Below, one piece after another: positions 1 through 8,379 of a stretch of 64,000 bases of DNA. Position 1 is the stretch's first letter. Each line of letters starts with the position of its first letter. The position numbers were made by a program, and so were the translations under genes. The stretch lies in assembly GCF_050897975.1 (NCBI RefSeq), contig NZ_JBPAXY010000003.1:248001-312000 (forward strand), written 5' to 3'. Origin of the DNA: Pseudooceanicola sp050897975 (GTDB taxonomy: Bacteria > Pseudomonadota > Alphaproteobacteria > Rhodobacterales > Rhodobacteraceae). The notes under the pieces are model-generated. The model saw nothing but the letters and a program-made list of their open reading frames with translations. It did not search any database and was not told the origin of the DNA.

Positions 1-2
1 TG

Positions 3-1013
3 GGGGTCTTCGAACGCTACCTTTCGGTCTGGGTGGCCCTGGCCATGGTGGCGGGGATCGCCATCGGCACCCTGGCGCCGGGGCTGGTGCAGCTGGTGGC
101 GCGGGCCGAGGTCGCCTCGATCAACCTTGTGGTGGCGGTGCTGATCTGGGCCATGGTCTATCCGATGATGGTCAACGTCGACTTCGGCGCCGTGGCGGGC
201 GTGGCGCGCCAGCCGCGCGGGCTGCTGGTGACCCTGGCGGTGAACTGGCTGATCAAGCCCTTCACCATGGCGGCCCTGGCGGTGCTCTTCTTCGAGCATG
301 TCTTCGCCCCCTGGATCGCGCCCGAGGATGCGGCGCAATATATCGCCGGGCTGATCCTGCTGGGGGCGGCGCCCTGTACGGCCATGGTCTTTGTCTGGTC
401 GCAGCTGACCAAGGGCGATGCCACCTATACGCTGGTGCAGGTCTCGGTCAACGACCTGATCATGGTGGTGGTCTTTGCCCCCATCGTGGCCTTCCTGCTG
501 GGGGTGACCGAGATCACCGTGCCCTGGCAGACCCTGTTGCTGGCGACCCTGCTTTACGTGGTGCTGCCGCTGCTGGCGGGGCTGGCCACCCGGCGGATGC
601 TGGGCAGCAAAGCGGCGGTCGAGGCCTTTTCGGCGCGGGTCAAACCCTGGTCGATCCTGGGGCTGATCGCGACGGTGGTGATCCTCTTTGGCCTTCAGGG
701 CAGCGTGATCCTTGCGCGGCCCCTGGTGATCGTGCTGATCGCCGTGCCGATCCTGATCCAAAGCTACGGCATCTTCGCCCTGGCCTATGGGGCGGCCTTC
801 CTGCTGAAGGTGCCGCACCGGGTGGCGGCGCCCTGCGCGATGATCGGCACCTCGAACTTCTTCGAACTGGCGGTGGCGGTGGCCATCTCTCTCTTCGGGC
901 TGAATTCCGGCGCGGCCCTGGCCACGGTGGTGGGGGTGCTGGTCGAAGTGCCGGTGATGCTGTCGCTGGTGGCCTTCGCCAACCGTACCCGGGCGCGGTT
1001 CCCGCAGGGCTAG
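3..1013 (+). CDS. acr3: Acr3 arsenite efflux permease (5' end cut by window)
   Basis: Integral-membrane exporter that extrudes arsenite across the inner membrane. The reading frame is open from the first bases of the window, so the true start lies upstream. About ten hydrophobic segments are visible. The family hallmark around the conserved transport cysteine is present (APCTAMVFVWSQ), as is the C-terminal region with GTSNFFELAVA. The visible length (336 codons) is close to the usual 340-380 residues, so only a few N-terminal residues are missing. No other ars genes lie downstream; any ars operon would be to the left of the window. Assignment rests on family motifs and is firm; the substrate is inferred from the family. 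Confidence 0.9.
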   Translation, partial: GVFERYLSVWVALAMVAGIAIGTLAPGLVQLVARAEVASINLVVAVLIWAMVYPMMVNVDFGAVAGVARQPRGLLVTLAVNWLIKPFTMAALAVLFFEHVFAPWIAPEDAAQYIAGLILLGAAPCTAMVFVWSQLTKGDATYTLVQVSVNDLIMVVVFAPIVAFLLGVTEITVPWQTLLLATLLYVVLPLLAGLATRRMLGSKAAVEAFSARVKPWSILGLIATVVILFGLQGSVILARPLVIVLIAVPILIQSYGIFALAYGAAFLLKVPHRVAAPCAMIGTSNFFELAVAVAISLFGLNSGAALATVVGVLVEVPVMLSLVAFANRTRARFPQG

Positions 1014-1067
1014 GCGCCCCCGAACGCGGTCCGGCCCGGGCCAAGAGAGGCCCCGACCGGGCGGGCG

Positions 1068-2075
1068 TCAGCCCTGCGTGGGGCCGTCGATCAGCAGGTC
1101 GATCACCCGCCGCGGCAGGGCCATGTCGGCCAGCGCCCGGCGGCAGTTCTGCTGGAAGGTCTCAGGGTCGGTGCGGTAGGCGTCCAGCTCCAGGAAATCC
1201 TCGGTCCGCCGCAGACACAGGTGGAAGGTCCGCCCGCGGAACCCCGCCTCGATCCGGCGCGGCTCTTGCCCCTGGTCCGAGGCGATCTGCACCAGGGTTT
1301 CCAGAAACAGCGGCGGCACCAGCTCTTTCGCACGCCCCGGCACCTCGGAATAGACGCGGAAGGGCGCGGCCTCGCCCAGGCCATAGTCCACCGGGCGCAG
1401 CCCGTGGGCCGACAGGAAGACGTCGCGCACCTTGCCCAGGATGCCGCGCGGCCCGGCCTCGAAGACGGTCCAGGGCATGTCCACCGGCGTCTCGACCTCC
1501 AGCACCAGCCCCTTGAAGACCCGCTCCCAGCTTTCGCCCTTGTTGTCGTCGTCGGTGCTGGCCTTGCGCTTGCGCAGGGTGACCTCGGCCAGGCGATAGC
1601 CCACATCGCGCCAGCGCCCGGCCATGCCGTCCTCGATGGCGATATCGGTGAACTGCGGCAGGATCTGCAACCGGTGCAGCGCGGGCAGGTCCAGATAGTC
1701 GCGCGGCGGGCGGGCGACGAAATCACTGACCCCCAGATGCCCGGCCAGGATCGGCGCGATCTGGTCCTTCATCTGGCGATTGAACCGTGCCCGGGTCTGC
1801 TGGACGATCACCCCCGCGATGATGCCGAAGGCCACCAGGATGAAGGCAGGCACGATCCAGCGGGGCGTATCCGCCTCGAAGGGATGGAAGGCCCCGACCA
1901 GCAGCGCCGCCAGCGCGCCCAGCCCCAGCACCACCCGCGCCTGGAACCGGGCCCGGCGCTGCTTATGCTCGGCCAGGTCGCGGCTGCTGCGATAGAGCGG
2001 CAGGACCTCGCTGCCGTAGAGACGGGCAAATCCGGCCTCATGGGCGGCGGTTTCCCTGAATTGCGATGCGTCCAT
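1068..2075 (-). CDS. DUF3137 domain membrane protein
   Basis: Protein of unknown function, 335 residues. A charged N-terminus of about 45 residues is followed by two adjacent hydrophobic segments (roughly 46-65 and 73-93). The remainder is a soluble domain with the DUF3137 pattern (ILPQFTDIAIEDGMAGR, LVLEVETP). The start at 2075 is chosen because GGGGGAGG lies just upstream; the frame is open further 5' but without a binding site. It is divergent from the sigma factor operon at 2185 and the 110-bp gap must hold both promoters. No enzymatic motif is seen and no function is proposed. Confidence 0.7.
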   Translation of the reverse strand: MDASQFRETAAHEAGFARLYGSEVLPLYRSSRDLAEHKQRRARFQARVVLGLGALAALLVGAFHPFEADTPRWIVPAFILVAFGIIAGVIVQQTRARFNRQMKDQIAPILAGHLGVSDFVARPPRDYLDLPALHRLQILPQFTDIAIEDGMAGRWRDVGYRLAEVTLRKRKASTDDDNKGESWERVFKGLVLEVETPVDMPWTVFEAGPRGILGKVRDVFLSAHGLRPVDYGLGEAAPFRVYSEVPGRAKELVPPLFLETLVQIASDQGQEPRRIEAGFRGRTFHLCLRRTEDFLELDAYRTDPETFQQNCRRALADMALPRRVIDLLIDGPTQG

Positions 2076-2117
2076 GACGCGCCTCCCCCGGTTGGTGTGC
2101 CGGCGACCGCCTAGACA

Positions 2118-2146
2118 GGTGACGGGCGCCTGTCCTTCGCTATAGT
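2118..2146 (+). promoter_or_regulatory. Candidate sigma-70-like promoter of the ECF operon
   Basis: GGTGAC (2118-2123) and TATAGT (2141-2146) are separated by 17 bp, about 40 bp upstream of the sigma factor start. The spacing and -10 match are good and the -35 is partial. Inferred from pattern only. Confidence 0.35.
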
Positions 2147-2184
2147 CCGTGAAGACCCGTTGAGGAAAGGGTGGAGGACCCCCC

Positions 2185-2742
2185 ATGGCCGATCCCCTGG
2201 CCCCCCTGATGGCGGCCATCGCCGCGGGCGACAAGGCCGCCCTGTCGCAGCTCTATCAGCAGATGGAGCGGCCCCTTTACCGCTTCATCCTGTCGCGATT
2301 GAACGATCCGCACGAGTCCGCCGACCTACTTCATGACGTGTTCATGGAGGTCTGGCGCAGCGCCGGACGGTTCGAAGGGAGATCCAAGGTGCAGACATGG
2401 ATATTCGGTATCGCCTGGCGCAAGGTCATCGACCTGCGCCGCAAGGGGGCGCGGGTGGATCTGCCTGGTGAAACCCCCGAGATGGAGGATGACGGCCCCG
2501 ATGGCGAGGCCGCGACCCTGGCCGCGCAGGAGGCGGCGCATCTGCGCCATTGCCTGGACGAGCTGAAGGCGGATCACCGCATGGCGGTCTCGCTCGCCTT
2601 CTACGAGGACATGGGCTATGCCCAGATCGCCGAGGTGGCGGGGGTGCCCGAGGGGACGATCAAGACCCGGATCTTCCACGCCAAGAAACTGCTTCTGCGC
2701 TGCCTGTCGGGCCGCGTCAGCCGCGGAGGGACGCCCGCATGA
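2185..2742 (+). CDS. ECF-type RNA polymerase sigma factor
   Basis: Group 4 (extracytoplasmic function) sigma factor of 185 residues that would direct RNA polymerase to a small regulon in response to an envelope signal. Region 2 is visible near residues 23-90 (LYRFILSRLNDPHESADLLHD, then VQTWIFGIAWRKVIDLRR). Region 4 is near 125-178 with the helix-turn-helix MGYAQIAEVAGVPEGTIKTR. GGAGG precedes the start at good spacing. Its stop overlaps the start of the anti-sigma gene (ATGA), which in turn overlaps a secreted protease gene, so the three are translationally coupled. Confidence 0.92.
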   Translation: MADPLAPLMAAIAAGDKAALSQLYQQMERPLYRFILSRLNDPHESADLLHDVFMEVWRSAGRFEGRSKVQTWIFGIAWRKVIDLRRKGARVDLPGETPEMEDDGPDGEAATLAAQEAAHLRHCLDELKADHRMAVSLAFYEDMGYAQIAEVAGVPEGTIKTRIFHAKKLLLRCLSGRVSRGGTPA

Positions 2743-3323
2743 CCCGCGACCGAGACGAGATCGAAGCCCTGCTGCCCTTCTATGCCAACGGCACCGCCAG
2801 CGCCGAGGAACGGGCCGCCGTCGAGGCCGCCCTGGCCGAGGATCCCCGGCTGGAGATCGAGCTGGCGGCGCTGTTGGCGATCCGCGAGGGGATGCAGGCC
2901 GAAGAGGTGCAAAGCCCCGGCGCCTTCGGCCTGGCCCGGCTGATGCGCGATGTGGAGGACACGGCCCAGCTTGCACCTGCCGCCAATAGCGCCACCGCAC
3001 CCCGCCCGCGCCTGTGGCAGGCCGTGGCAGCGGTGGCGGTGGTGGCGCTTCTGGGGCAAAGCCTGTGGCTGGGCACACGCGGCGGCGAGGCGGGCTATGG
3101 CCTGGCGGGCGGCGGCGAGGGCGGCTTTGTCGTGGCCTTCGATCCCGACGCGCCCGAGGGCGAGATCCGCACCCTGCTGCTGAGCCTCGGGATCGAGATC
3201 GCGGGCGGCCCGTCGGCGCTTGGCCTTTACCGGCTGATCCCGCCCGCCTCGGAGAATCCCGAGGCGCTGCTGGCGCTGTTGCGCAGCTCTGATCTGGTGG
3301 AGGATGTCGATTATGCCAAGTGA
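2739..3323 (+). CDS. Membrane anti-sigma factor with propeptide-like C-terminal domain
   Basis: 194 residues. The N-terminal cytoplasmic part resembles anti-sigma domains (DEIEALLPFYANGTASAEER). A single membrane segment lies near 90-110 (AVAAVAVVALLGQSLWLG). About 80 periplasmic residues follow. That tail (FVVAFDPDAPEGEIRTLL... ending SSDLVEDVDYA) has the alternating pattern of a subtilase inhibitor/propeptide (I9-like) domain rather than a classical RseA-type tail. It sits between the sigma factor (4-bp overlap) and a subtilase gene (about 10-bp overlap). The anti-sigma role is inferred from position and architecture; the I9-like reading is my own and needs structure prediction. Confidence 0.75.
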   Translation: MTRDRDEIEALLPFYANGTASAEERAAVEAALAEDPRLEIELAALLAIREGMQAEEVQSPGAFGLARLMRDVEDTAQLAPAANSATAPRPRLWQAVAAVAVVALLGQSLWLGTRGGEAGYGLAGGGEGGFVVAFDPDAPEGEIRTLLLSLGIEIAGGPSALGLYRLIPPASENPEALLALLRSSDLVEDVDYAK

Positions 3324-4608
3324 TCCGCTCCGCCGGTCGTCGTTGCTTGCAGGGCTGCGCCTTGCCCTTTGCCTGCTGACCCTGGCTCTGACGCTGCCTG
3401 GCGGCGCGGCCCTGGCGCAGACCCCGGGGGGCGATCCAACCGGCGGCGGTGCGGGTAACAGCTCTGGCGTCTCGGGTGGTGGCGGCGGCGGACGGGGCGA
3501 TGCCACGGACGGGCTGCGCGGCGGCGGGGGCGGCAGCGGCGAATTCCGCCGTTTCGGCAACCGTGACGAGGTGCTGGCCATCGGTCCGCCCGCCGAGGCG
3601 CCGCAGGTGGTCGCGGCCTTGCAGCAATCGGGGGCGACCCTGGTGCGGCTGCGCAATTACCCGGCCCTTGGCCTGGTGGCGCAGATGTTCGTCCTGCCGC
3701 GCGGCCTGAGCCTGGCCGAGGCGCGCGCCCGTGTCCTGGCGGTGGCGCCCGCGACGCGGTTCGACTGGCACCAGCTTTATGGGTTCGCGGGCGGCACTCC
3801 GCGCCTTTACGCGGCATCGCTGGTCGGCGCCGGGGCGACGGGCTGCGCGGTGCCGGGCGGGCCCGCGATCGGCATGATCGACGGGCCGGTGGCGACGGGC
3901 CATCCGGCGCTGGCGGGGGCCTCGGTGCGGGTCGAAAGCCTGTTGGACGCGGATGAGCGTCCCGCTGGCGCCGATCACGGCACGGCGGTGGCGGCGCTGA
4001 TGGTGGGGCAGGATGCCTCTGGCGCGCTGCGCGGGCTGGCCGCCGGGGCGCGGCTGCACGCGGTGACCATCTTCACCGGGCGCGGCGGCGCCGAACGGGC
4101 CGATGTAGAGAGGGTGGCGGCGGCCATCGACCGGCTTCTGGCCCTCAGGGTGCGGGTGATCAACCTGTCGCTGGCGGGCCCGCCCAACCAGGCGCTGGCG
4201 CTGGTGCTGTCGCGCGCCGCCTCTCAGGGGGCGATCCTGATCGCGGCGGCGGGCAATGACGGCGGGCGCACCGGCTGGCCCGCCGCCGCGCCGGATGTGA
4301 TCGCGGTGACGGCGGTGGATGCCGCCCGCAGGCCCTGGGCCCGGGCCAACCACGGCCCCGAGATCGAGCTGGCCGCGCCGGGCGTCGACATCTGGGCGGC
4401 GCGCGGGCAGGGGGGCGGCGCCTATCTCAGCGGCACCTCTTACGCGGCGCCCATCGTCACCGCCCTGGCGGTGCATCTGGGCGCCGGGCGGGGCCTGTCC
4501 CTGGCAGAGCTGCGCGCGCGACTGCGCGCCACGGCCCAGGATCTGCCGCCCGCCGGGCGCGACACCGGCACCGGCTGGGGGCTGGTGCAGATGACGGGCT
4601 GCAATTAA
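3313..4608 (+). CDS. Secreted S8 (subtilisin-family) serine peptidase
   Basis: 431 residues. A signal peptide ends near ALAQ (about residue 37), followed by a Gly-rich linker of roughly 45 residues, a short pro-region, then the catalytic domain. The triad is visible as Asp190 (IGMIDGPV), His222 (DHGTAVAAL) and Ser376 (SGTSYAAPIV), with oxyanion Asn315 (AAGNDGG). Start 3313 is preferred over the ATG at 3304 because GGAGG (3299-3303) is then nine bases upstream. Overlap with the anti-sigma gene suggests the peptidase is a partner or effector of the sigma circuit. Periplasmic or extracellular location is inferred from the signal peptide. Confidence 0.88.
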   Translation: MPSDPLRRSSLLAGLRLALCLLTLALTLPGGAALAQTPGGDPTGGGAGNSSGVSGGGGGGRGDATDGLRGGGGGSGEFRRFGNRDEVLAIGPPAEAPQVVAALQQSGATLVRLRNYPALGLVAQMFVLPRGLSLAEARARVLAVAPATRFDWHQLYGFAGGTPRLYAASLVGAGATGCAVPGGPAIGMIDGPVATGHPALAGASVRVESLLDADERPAGADHGTAVAALMVGQDASGALRGLAAGARLHAVTIFTGRGGAERADVERVAAAIDRLLALRVRVINLSLAGPPNQALALVLSRAASQGAILIAAAGNDGGRTGWPAAAPDVIAVTAVDAARRPWARANHGPEIELAAPGVDIWAARGQGGGAYLSGTSYAAPIVTALAVHLGAGRGLSLAELRARLRATAQDLPPAGRDTGTGWGLVQMTGCN

Positions 4609-4739
4609 GGCCAGTTTTCAGAGGTTTGTGAGATTTTCAATTTTTTTTCGCGCGGATCTTTGAACCGCGCGATCCCCGGCTCCGACCTATGTTCGTAACC
4701 CGATGACGGGGAACGCAACATCTTCAGGAGCCTTTTCCA

Positions 4740-5237
4740 ATGACTTTCTTCAGCAAGATTACCTTCGCCGGTTTCGCCGCCCTCGCCACCCTCGGCAGCG
4801 CCGGGGCCAGCCAGGCCGCCAGCTTCCCCAACTGGGGCGCCTGCCAGGCCTATGTCGCCGCCGCCTGCCAGCAGAACGCGACCGACCCCGGCAGCTGCAT
4901 GGCGGCGGGCACCCAGGCCTGCAACAGCCTGCACCCGGTCCGCTCGGCCCAAAGCGAGGCCTTCCGCCGCATCGTCCTTCAGCGTGCCGGTGACAGCCAG
5001 TACCGGTTCCGCATCGAGTGGATGACCAGCTATCGCACCGGTGGTCCGGGGGGCAGCGACGACAGCGGCGGCACGGGTGGCGGCACCGGCGGGGGCTGGG
5101 GCGGCAAAGATGGTGGCAATGGCGGCGGCGGTGCCGGTGGCTTTGCCGGTGGCGGCGGCGACCTGGCCCCGCCGAACAACGGCGGCGGCGGTGGCGGCGG
5201 TGGCTTTTCGGGCGGCAGCGGCGATCTGGCCTGGTAG
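4740..5237 (+). CDS. Small secreted protein: cysteine module plus Gly-rich tail
   Basis: 165 residues with a signal peptide (cleavage near SQAA, about residue 27). A short domain with four cysteines follows (NWGACQAYV, ACQQN, GSCMAAG, QACN). After a 40-residue spacer comes a glycine-dominated tail of about 60 residues ending in LAW. AGGAG lies upstream of the start. It is not recognised as a named family. The next gene on the same strand carries the same cysteine module with a proline-rich tail instead. The Gly-rich composition recalls the linker in the subtilase upstream. Function unknown. Confidence 0.65.
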   Translation: MTFFSKITFAGFAALATLGSAGASQAASFPNWGACQAYVAAACQQNATDPGSCMAAGTQACNSLHPVRSAQSEAFRRIVLQRAGDSQYRFRIEWMTSYRTGGPGGSDDSGGTGGGTGGGWGGKDGGNGGGGAGGFAGGGGDLAPPNNGGGGGGGGFSGGSGDLAW

Positions 5238-5271
5238 GCCTGCGTCAGACGCGGCGCCAGGACGACAGAGC

Positions 5272-5297
5272 GGGGCGGTTCCTTCCGGGGCCGCCCC
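5272..5297 (+). terminator. Weak terminator-like hairpin
   Basis: GGGGCGG and CCGCCCC arms surround a 12-base loop just after the Gly-rich protein gene; the T-run is poor. Confidence 0.3.
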
Positions 5298-5447
5298 TTG
5301 CCATTTCGGCGACACCAGGGCGCGCGGCCCCGGCAAAGATTGAACCCGCCGCGCGGCCCAATCGACCAACCCCTAGAACGACCGATCACACCGCAGACAT
5401 CCCGGGCGCGACCGCCGGTCCGCTGCCCCGCAACCAGGAGAGACCCC

Positions 5448-5861
5448 ATGTTCGCCACCCCCCGTGCCGCCATCCTTCCCGCCCTGCCGCTGATCCTGGG
5501 GCTGCTGCCCCAGGGCGCCCTTGCCAGCCCGGGCAATCTGCCCGGCTGGGTGGCCTGTCAGGCCGCCATGCAACTGGTCTGCCAACAGGATCCGACCCAT
5601 GCCGACAGCTGCCTGGCCACGGGCCTCAGCACCTGCAATCTGCTGCTGGAAGAGGCGCCCGCGCCCGGTCCCGCCGCCACGCCCACGCCGCTGCCCCTGC
5701 CGACACCGCCCAGCGGTCCGGGCGGATTGCTGGCCGCCACGCCGGGACCGGGGCCGAAGCCCCTGCCGTCCCCTCTGCCAAAGCCCCTGGGCGTGCCGGG
5801 ACTGAAGCCGCTGCCGGTGCCGCCCGGGTCGCCGGTCGGCCCTCTGGTGCTGAAGCCCTGA
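5448..5861 (+). CDS. Small secreted protein: cysteine module plus Pro-rich tail
   Basis: 137 residues with a signal peptide ending near ALAS (about residue 26). The four-cysteine module resembles that of the gene at 4740 (GWVACQAAM, VCQQDP, DSCLATG, STCN), and a Pro/Gly/Leu-rich low-complexity tail follows. AGGAG precedes the start at 5448. The two modules align over about 35 residues without gaps, so the genes are probably a tandem duplication with divergent tails. No known domain is recognised; an envelope or extracellular role is inferred only from the signal peptide. Confidence 0.65.
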   Translation: MFATPRAAILPALPLILGLLPQGALASPGNLPGWVACQAAMQLVCQQDPTHADSCLATGLSTCNLLLEEAPAPGPAATPTPLPLPTPPSGPGGLLAATPGPGPKPLPSPLPKPLGVPGLKPLPVPPGSPVGPLVLKP

Positions 5862-5886
5862 GCCCGGATCGAAGGCCGAAACGCCA

Positions 5887-5920
5887 ACGGGCGGCCCTGG
5901 GGCCGCCCGTTGTCATTTTT
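5887..5920 (+). terminator. Rho-independent terminator
   Basis: Ten-base arms (5887-5896 and 5901-5910) with a four-base loop are followed by a T-rich run to 5920, between convergent genes. Confidence 0.75.
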
Positions 5921-5935
5921 GCAAAGGGGCCAGGC

Positions 5936-7018
5936 TCAGGCCTCGACCTCGACCTCGCCGATGGGATGCGAACAGCAGGCCAGGATGTAGCCCTCTTCGA
6001 TATCGTCGTCGGTGATCCCGCCATTGTGGACCATATGCACCTCGCCCTTGGTCTTGCGCACCTTGCAGGTGCCGCAGACGCCGAAGGTACAGCCCGAGGG
6101 GATGTTCAGACCCGCGCCGCGGGCGGCGGCCAGGATCGTGTCGGTCTCGGCACAGGTGGCGGTGACATCGGAATTGGCGAAGCGGACCTGCGCCTTGGTG
6201 TCCTCGTCGGGGATCACGTCGTCTTCGGCGTAATCCTCGGCCTGGGCGGGCGTCGGCGCCTGGAAGCTTTCCTGGTGATACTTCTCCATGTCGTAGCCCA
6301 GGCCCTGAAGGGCCTCGCGGACCGCCTGCATGAAGGGCTCGGGGCCACAGCAGAACACCTCACGCTCCAGATAGTCGGGCGCGATCAGGCCCAGCATCAG
6401 CTGGTTGAAGAAACCCTCGTAGCCGATCCAGGGCCGGAAACGGTCGCTTTCCTCGACGACCCACTTCAGCTTTAGCTGATCGGTGCGCGAGGCCATGTGT
6501 TCCAGCGTCTCGCGGAAGATGATTTCCGAGGGGCGCTTGGCACAGTTGACGAAGACGATGTCGCAGGGCCGCCCGGTGTCGTAGAACCAGGTGGTCATGG
6601 ATTTCATCGGCATAATGCCAGAACCCGCCGAGATGAACAGGTACTTCTCGGCCCGGTGATGGTGGCTGGTGAAGGTGCCGCCCGGCGCCGTCGACTTCAG
6701 CTTCATCCCCGGTTTCAGGTTGTCCAGCATCCAGCGGGTGCCGATGGATCCTTCCTGCGCCTTCACCGTCACCGTCAGGCACAGCGGCCGCGAGGGCGTG
6801 GAGGAGATCGTGTAGGTCCGATAGAGCGGCCCCCCCGGCACCGGCAGTTCGAGGGTCACGAACTGGCCGGGCAGGTAGGAAAAGATCGACCGGTCTTCGG
6901 CGGCAAAGCTGAAGGTGACGACATTGGGCGCCTCGGGCAGCACCGCGACGCATTCCAGCATCGCGGAGCCGTCCCAGGTGTTGATCGGCTGGGCGAGGGT
7001 ACGGTTGGGAACGTTCAT
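5936..7018 (-). CDS. gbcB: FAD/2Fe-2S reductase of a Rieske oxygenase (GbcB-like)
   Basis: 360 residues. Electron-transfer partner that would pass NAD(P)H electrons to the Rieske oxygenase encoded just upstream. The FAD-binding motif RTYTIS is at 67-72, a nucleotide-binding region near 130-240 includes FCCGPEPFM, and a C-terminal plant-type ferredoxin domain has Cys310, Cys315, Cys318 and Cys348 (CX4CX2CX29C). Its ATG overlaps the oxygenase stop (ATGA). Length and domain order match GbcB and related betaine or stachydrine demethylase reductases; the substrate of this pair is not proven by sequence. Confidence 0.8.
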   Translation of the reverse strand: MNVPNRTLAQPINTWDGSAMLECVAVLPEAPNVVTFSFAAEDRSIFSYLPGQFVTLELPVPGGPLYRTYTISSTPSRPLCLTVTVKAQEGSIGTRWMLDNLKPGMKLKSTAPGGTFTSHHHRAEKYLFISAGSGIMPMKSMTTWFYDTGRPCDIVFVNCAKRPSEIIFRETLEHMASRTDQLKLKWVVEESDRFRPWIGYEGFFNQLMLGLIAPDYLEREVFCCGPEPFMQAVREALQGLGYDMEKYHQESFQAPTPAQAEDYAEDDVIPDEDTKAQVRFANSDVTATCAETDTILAAARGAGLNIPSGCTFGVCGTCKVRKTKGEVHMVHNGGITDDDIEEGYILACCSHPIGEVEVEA

Positions 7019-8250
7019 TCCGCCGCCAGCCTTACCGGATCAATGCGGTTGCCCAGGGTGGTGCAGTACCAGTTGACGAATTGCAGCACGCCATCCTCGT
7101 GGGTGGCCGAATAGGGGCCGGGGACATAGGCGGGCGAATTGATGCCCTGCTGGTTGTCCTCGACGACCTGGCGGTCCTCGTCGTTGGTGTGTTCCCAGAC
7201 GGTCTTCAGGTTCTCCAGGTCGTAATCCACGCCCTCGACCGCGTCCTTGTTGACCAGCCAGGTGGTCTGCACCTCGGTTTCGGTCGGGCTGATCGGGGTC
7301 ACGCGGAAGGTGATCGAGTGATCCGACAGGAAGTGGTTCCAGGTGGTGGGATAGTGGAACTTCAGCAGCGTCCCGGCATCCAGGAAGGGCACACGACCGA
7401 GGCGCTTTTGCACTGCGATCTTGCCGTTCATGGTGTAGCTTTCGGCACCATCCAAGAGCGGCATCCGGGCGATGCGGTACTGGCCGTCCTCGGCCATCTG
7501 GAAGCGCGAGGGGGCACCGGCGCCTTCCAGGCGCTGGAAATGCGCCTCGACCTTGGGCGGGAAGGTGCCGTCCTGGCTGACGCCGGTGATCGTCGGATCC
7601 TCGGGGTAGGTGCGGCAGAGCGAGGGGTGGTTGCCCGCGCAGTGATAGCACTCGCGGTTGTTTTCCCACACCAGCTTCCAGTTGCCGTTCTCGACGATGG
7701 TCGACTGGAAGGCGACCTTGGCATTGGCCAGGTCGTGGACGTCCAGATAGGGGGTGACGGTGGCGGCGAAGGCGTCGAAATCGGGCGCCTCGTCGGCCAG
7801 GCAGATATAGACCAGACCCGAGACGACACGGCAGTTCACCGGCTTCAGCCCATGGGCGGCGGCGTCGAAATCGGGGCCCATGTCGCGGGCCCACAGCAGG
7901 CGCCCGTCCAGCTCGTAGGTCCACTGGTGGTAGGGGCAGACCAGCTTGGCCACATTGCCCGAGGCGCCCTTGCAGATGACCGACCCGCGGTGGCGGCAGG
8001 TGTTGTGGAAGGCGCGGATCTCGCCGTCCTGTCCCTTCACGATGATCACCCGGTAGGGGCCGACCTTGTGGGTGACATAGCTGCCGCCCTTGGGCAGGGC
8101 CGCGACGGGGGTCGCGAACAGCCAGTCGCGATACCAGATCGTTTCCATGTCCAGATCGAAGATCTGCGGATCGGTATAGAACGCCTGCTCGAGGGAATGA
8201 CCGGGCGTGCGCCGGCTGAGCATGTCACGTGCCTTGGCCTGAACGTCCAT
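7015..8250 (-). CDS. gbcA: Rieske non-haem iron oxygenase alpha subunit (GbcA-like)
   Basis: 411 residues. The Rieske cluster ligands are Cys85/His87 (CRHRG) and Cys105/His108 (CPYHQW). The mononuclear iron histidines are His203 and His208 in NNRECYHCAGNHPS. Overall form fits the GbcA/stachydrine demethylase group, which oxidatively N-demethylates quaternary amines such as glycine betaine. Start 8250 is set by AAGGAGG upstream. It is transcribed with the reductase gene and preceded, 130 bp upstream, by a cobalamin riboswitch, unusual for this family and suggesting repression when B12 is plentiful. The substrate is inferred from family resemblance only. Confidence 0.82.
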   Translation of the reverse strand: MDVQAKARDMLSRRTPGHSLEQAFYTDPQIFDLDMETIWYRDWLFATPVAALPKGGSYVTHKVGPYRVIIVKGQDGEIRAFHNTCRHRGSVICKGASGNVAKLVCPYHQWTYELDGRLLWARDMGPDFDAAAHGLKPVNCRVVSGLVYICLADEAPDFDAFAATVTPYLDVHDLANAKVAFQSTIVENGNWKLVWENNRECYHCAGNHPSLCRTYPEDPTITGVSQDGTFPPKVEAHFQRLEGAGAPSRFQMAEDGQYRIARMPLLDGAESYTMNGKIAVQKRLGRVPFLDAGTLLKFHYPTTWNHFLSDHSITFRVTPISPTETEVQTTWLVNKDAVEGVDYDLENLKTVWEHTNDEDRQVVEDNQQGINSPAYVPGPYSATHEDGVLQFVNWYCTTLGNRIDPVRLAAE

Positions 8251-8379
8251 GGCGAGCCTCCTTGACCGGGACGCACCCGGGGTAACTGGGACTGGACAAC
8301 GGGGCACGGCACGAGATCCCACGAGGACGCAAGGGATCCGATGCCGCCACCACCGCCGCCCGCGGTTTGGCGTGATGCG

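Noticed and set aside
2326..4476. 716-codon antisense frame across the sigma/anti-sigma/subtilase operon
   Set aside because: Low-complexity Arg/Pro/Ala shadow; the forward genes have binding sites and family motifs.
5018..6475. 485-codon forward frame spanning the two small secreted genes and the reductase
   Set aside because: It crosses a terminator and overlaps three better-supported genes in other frames.
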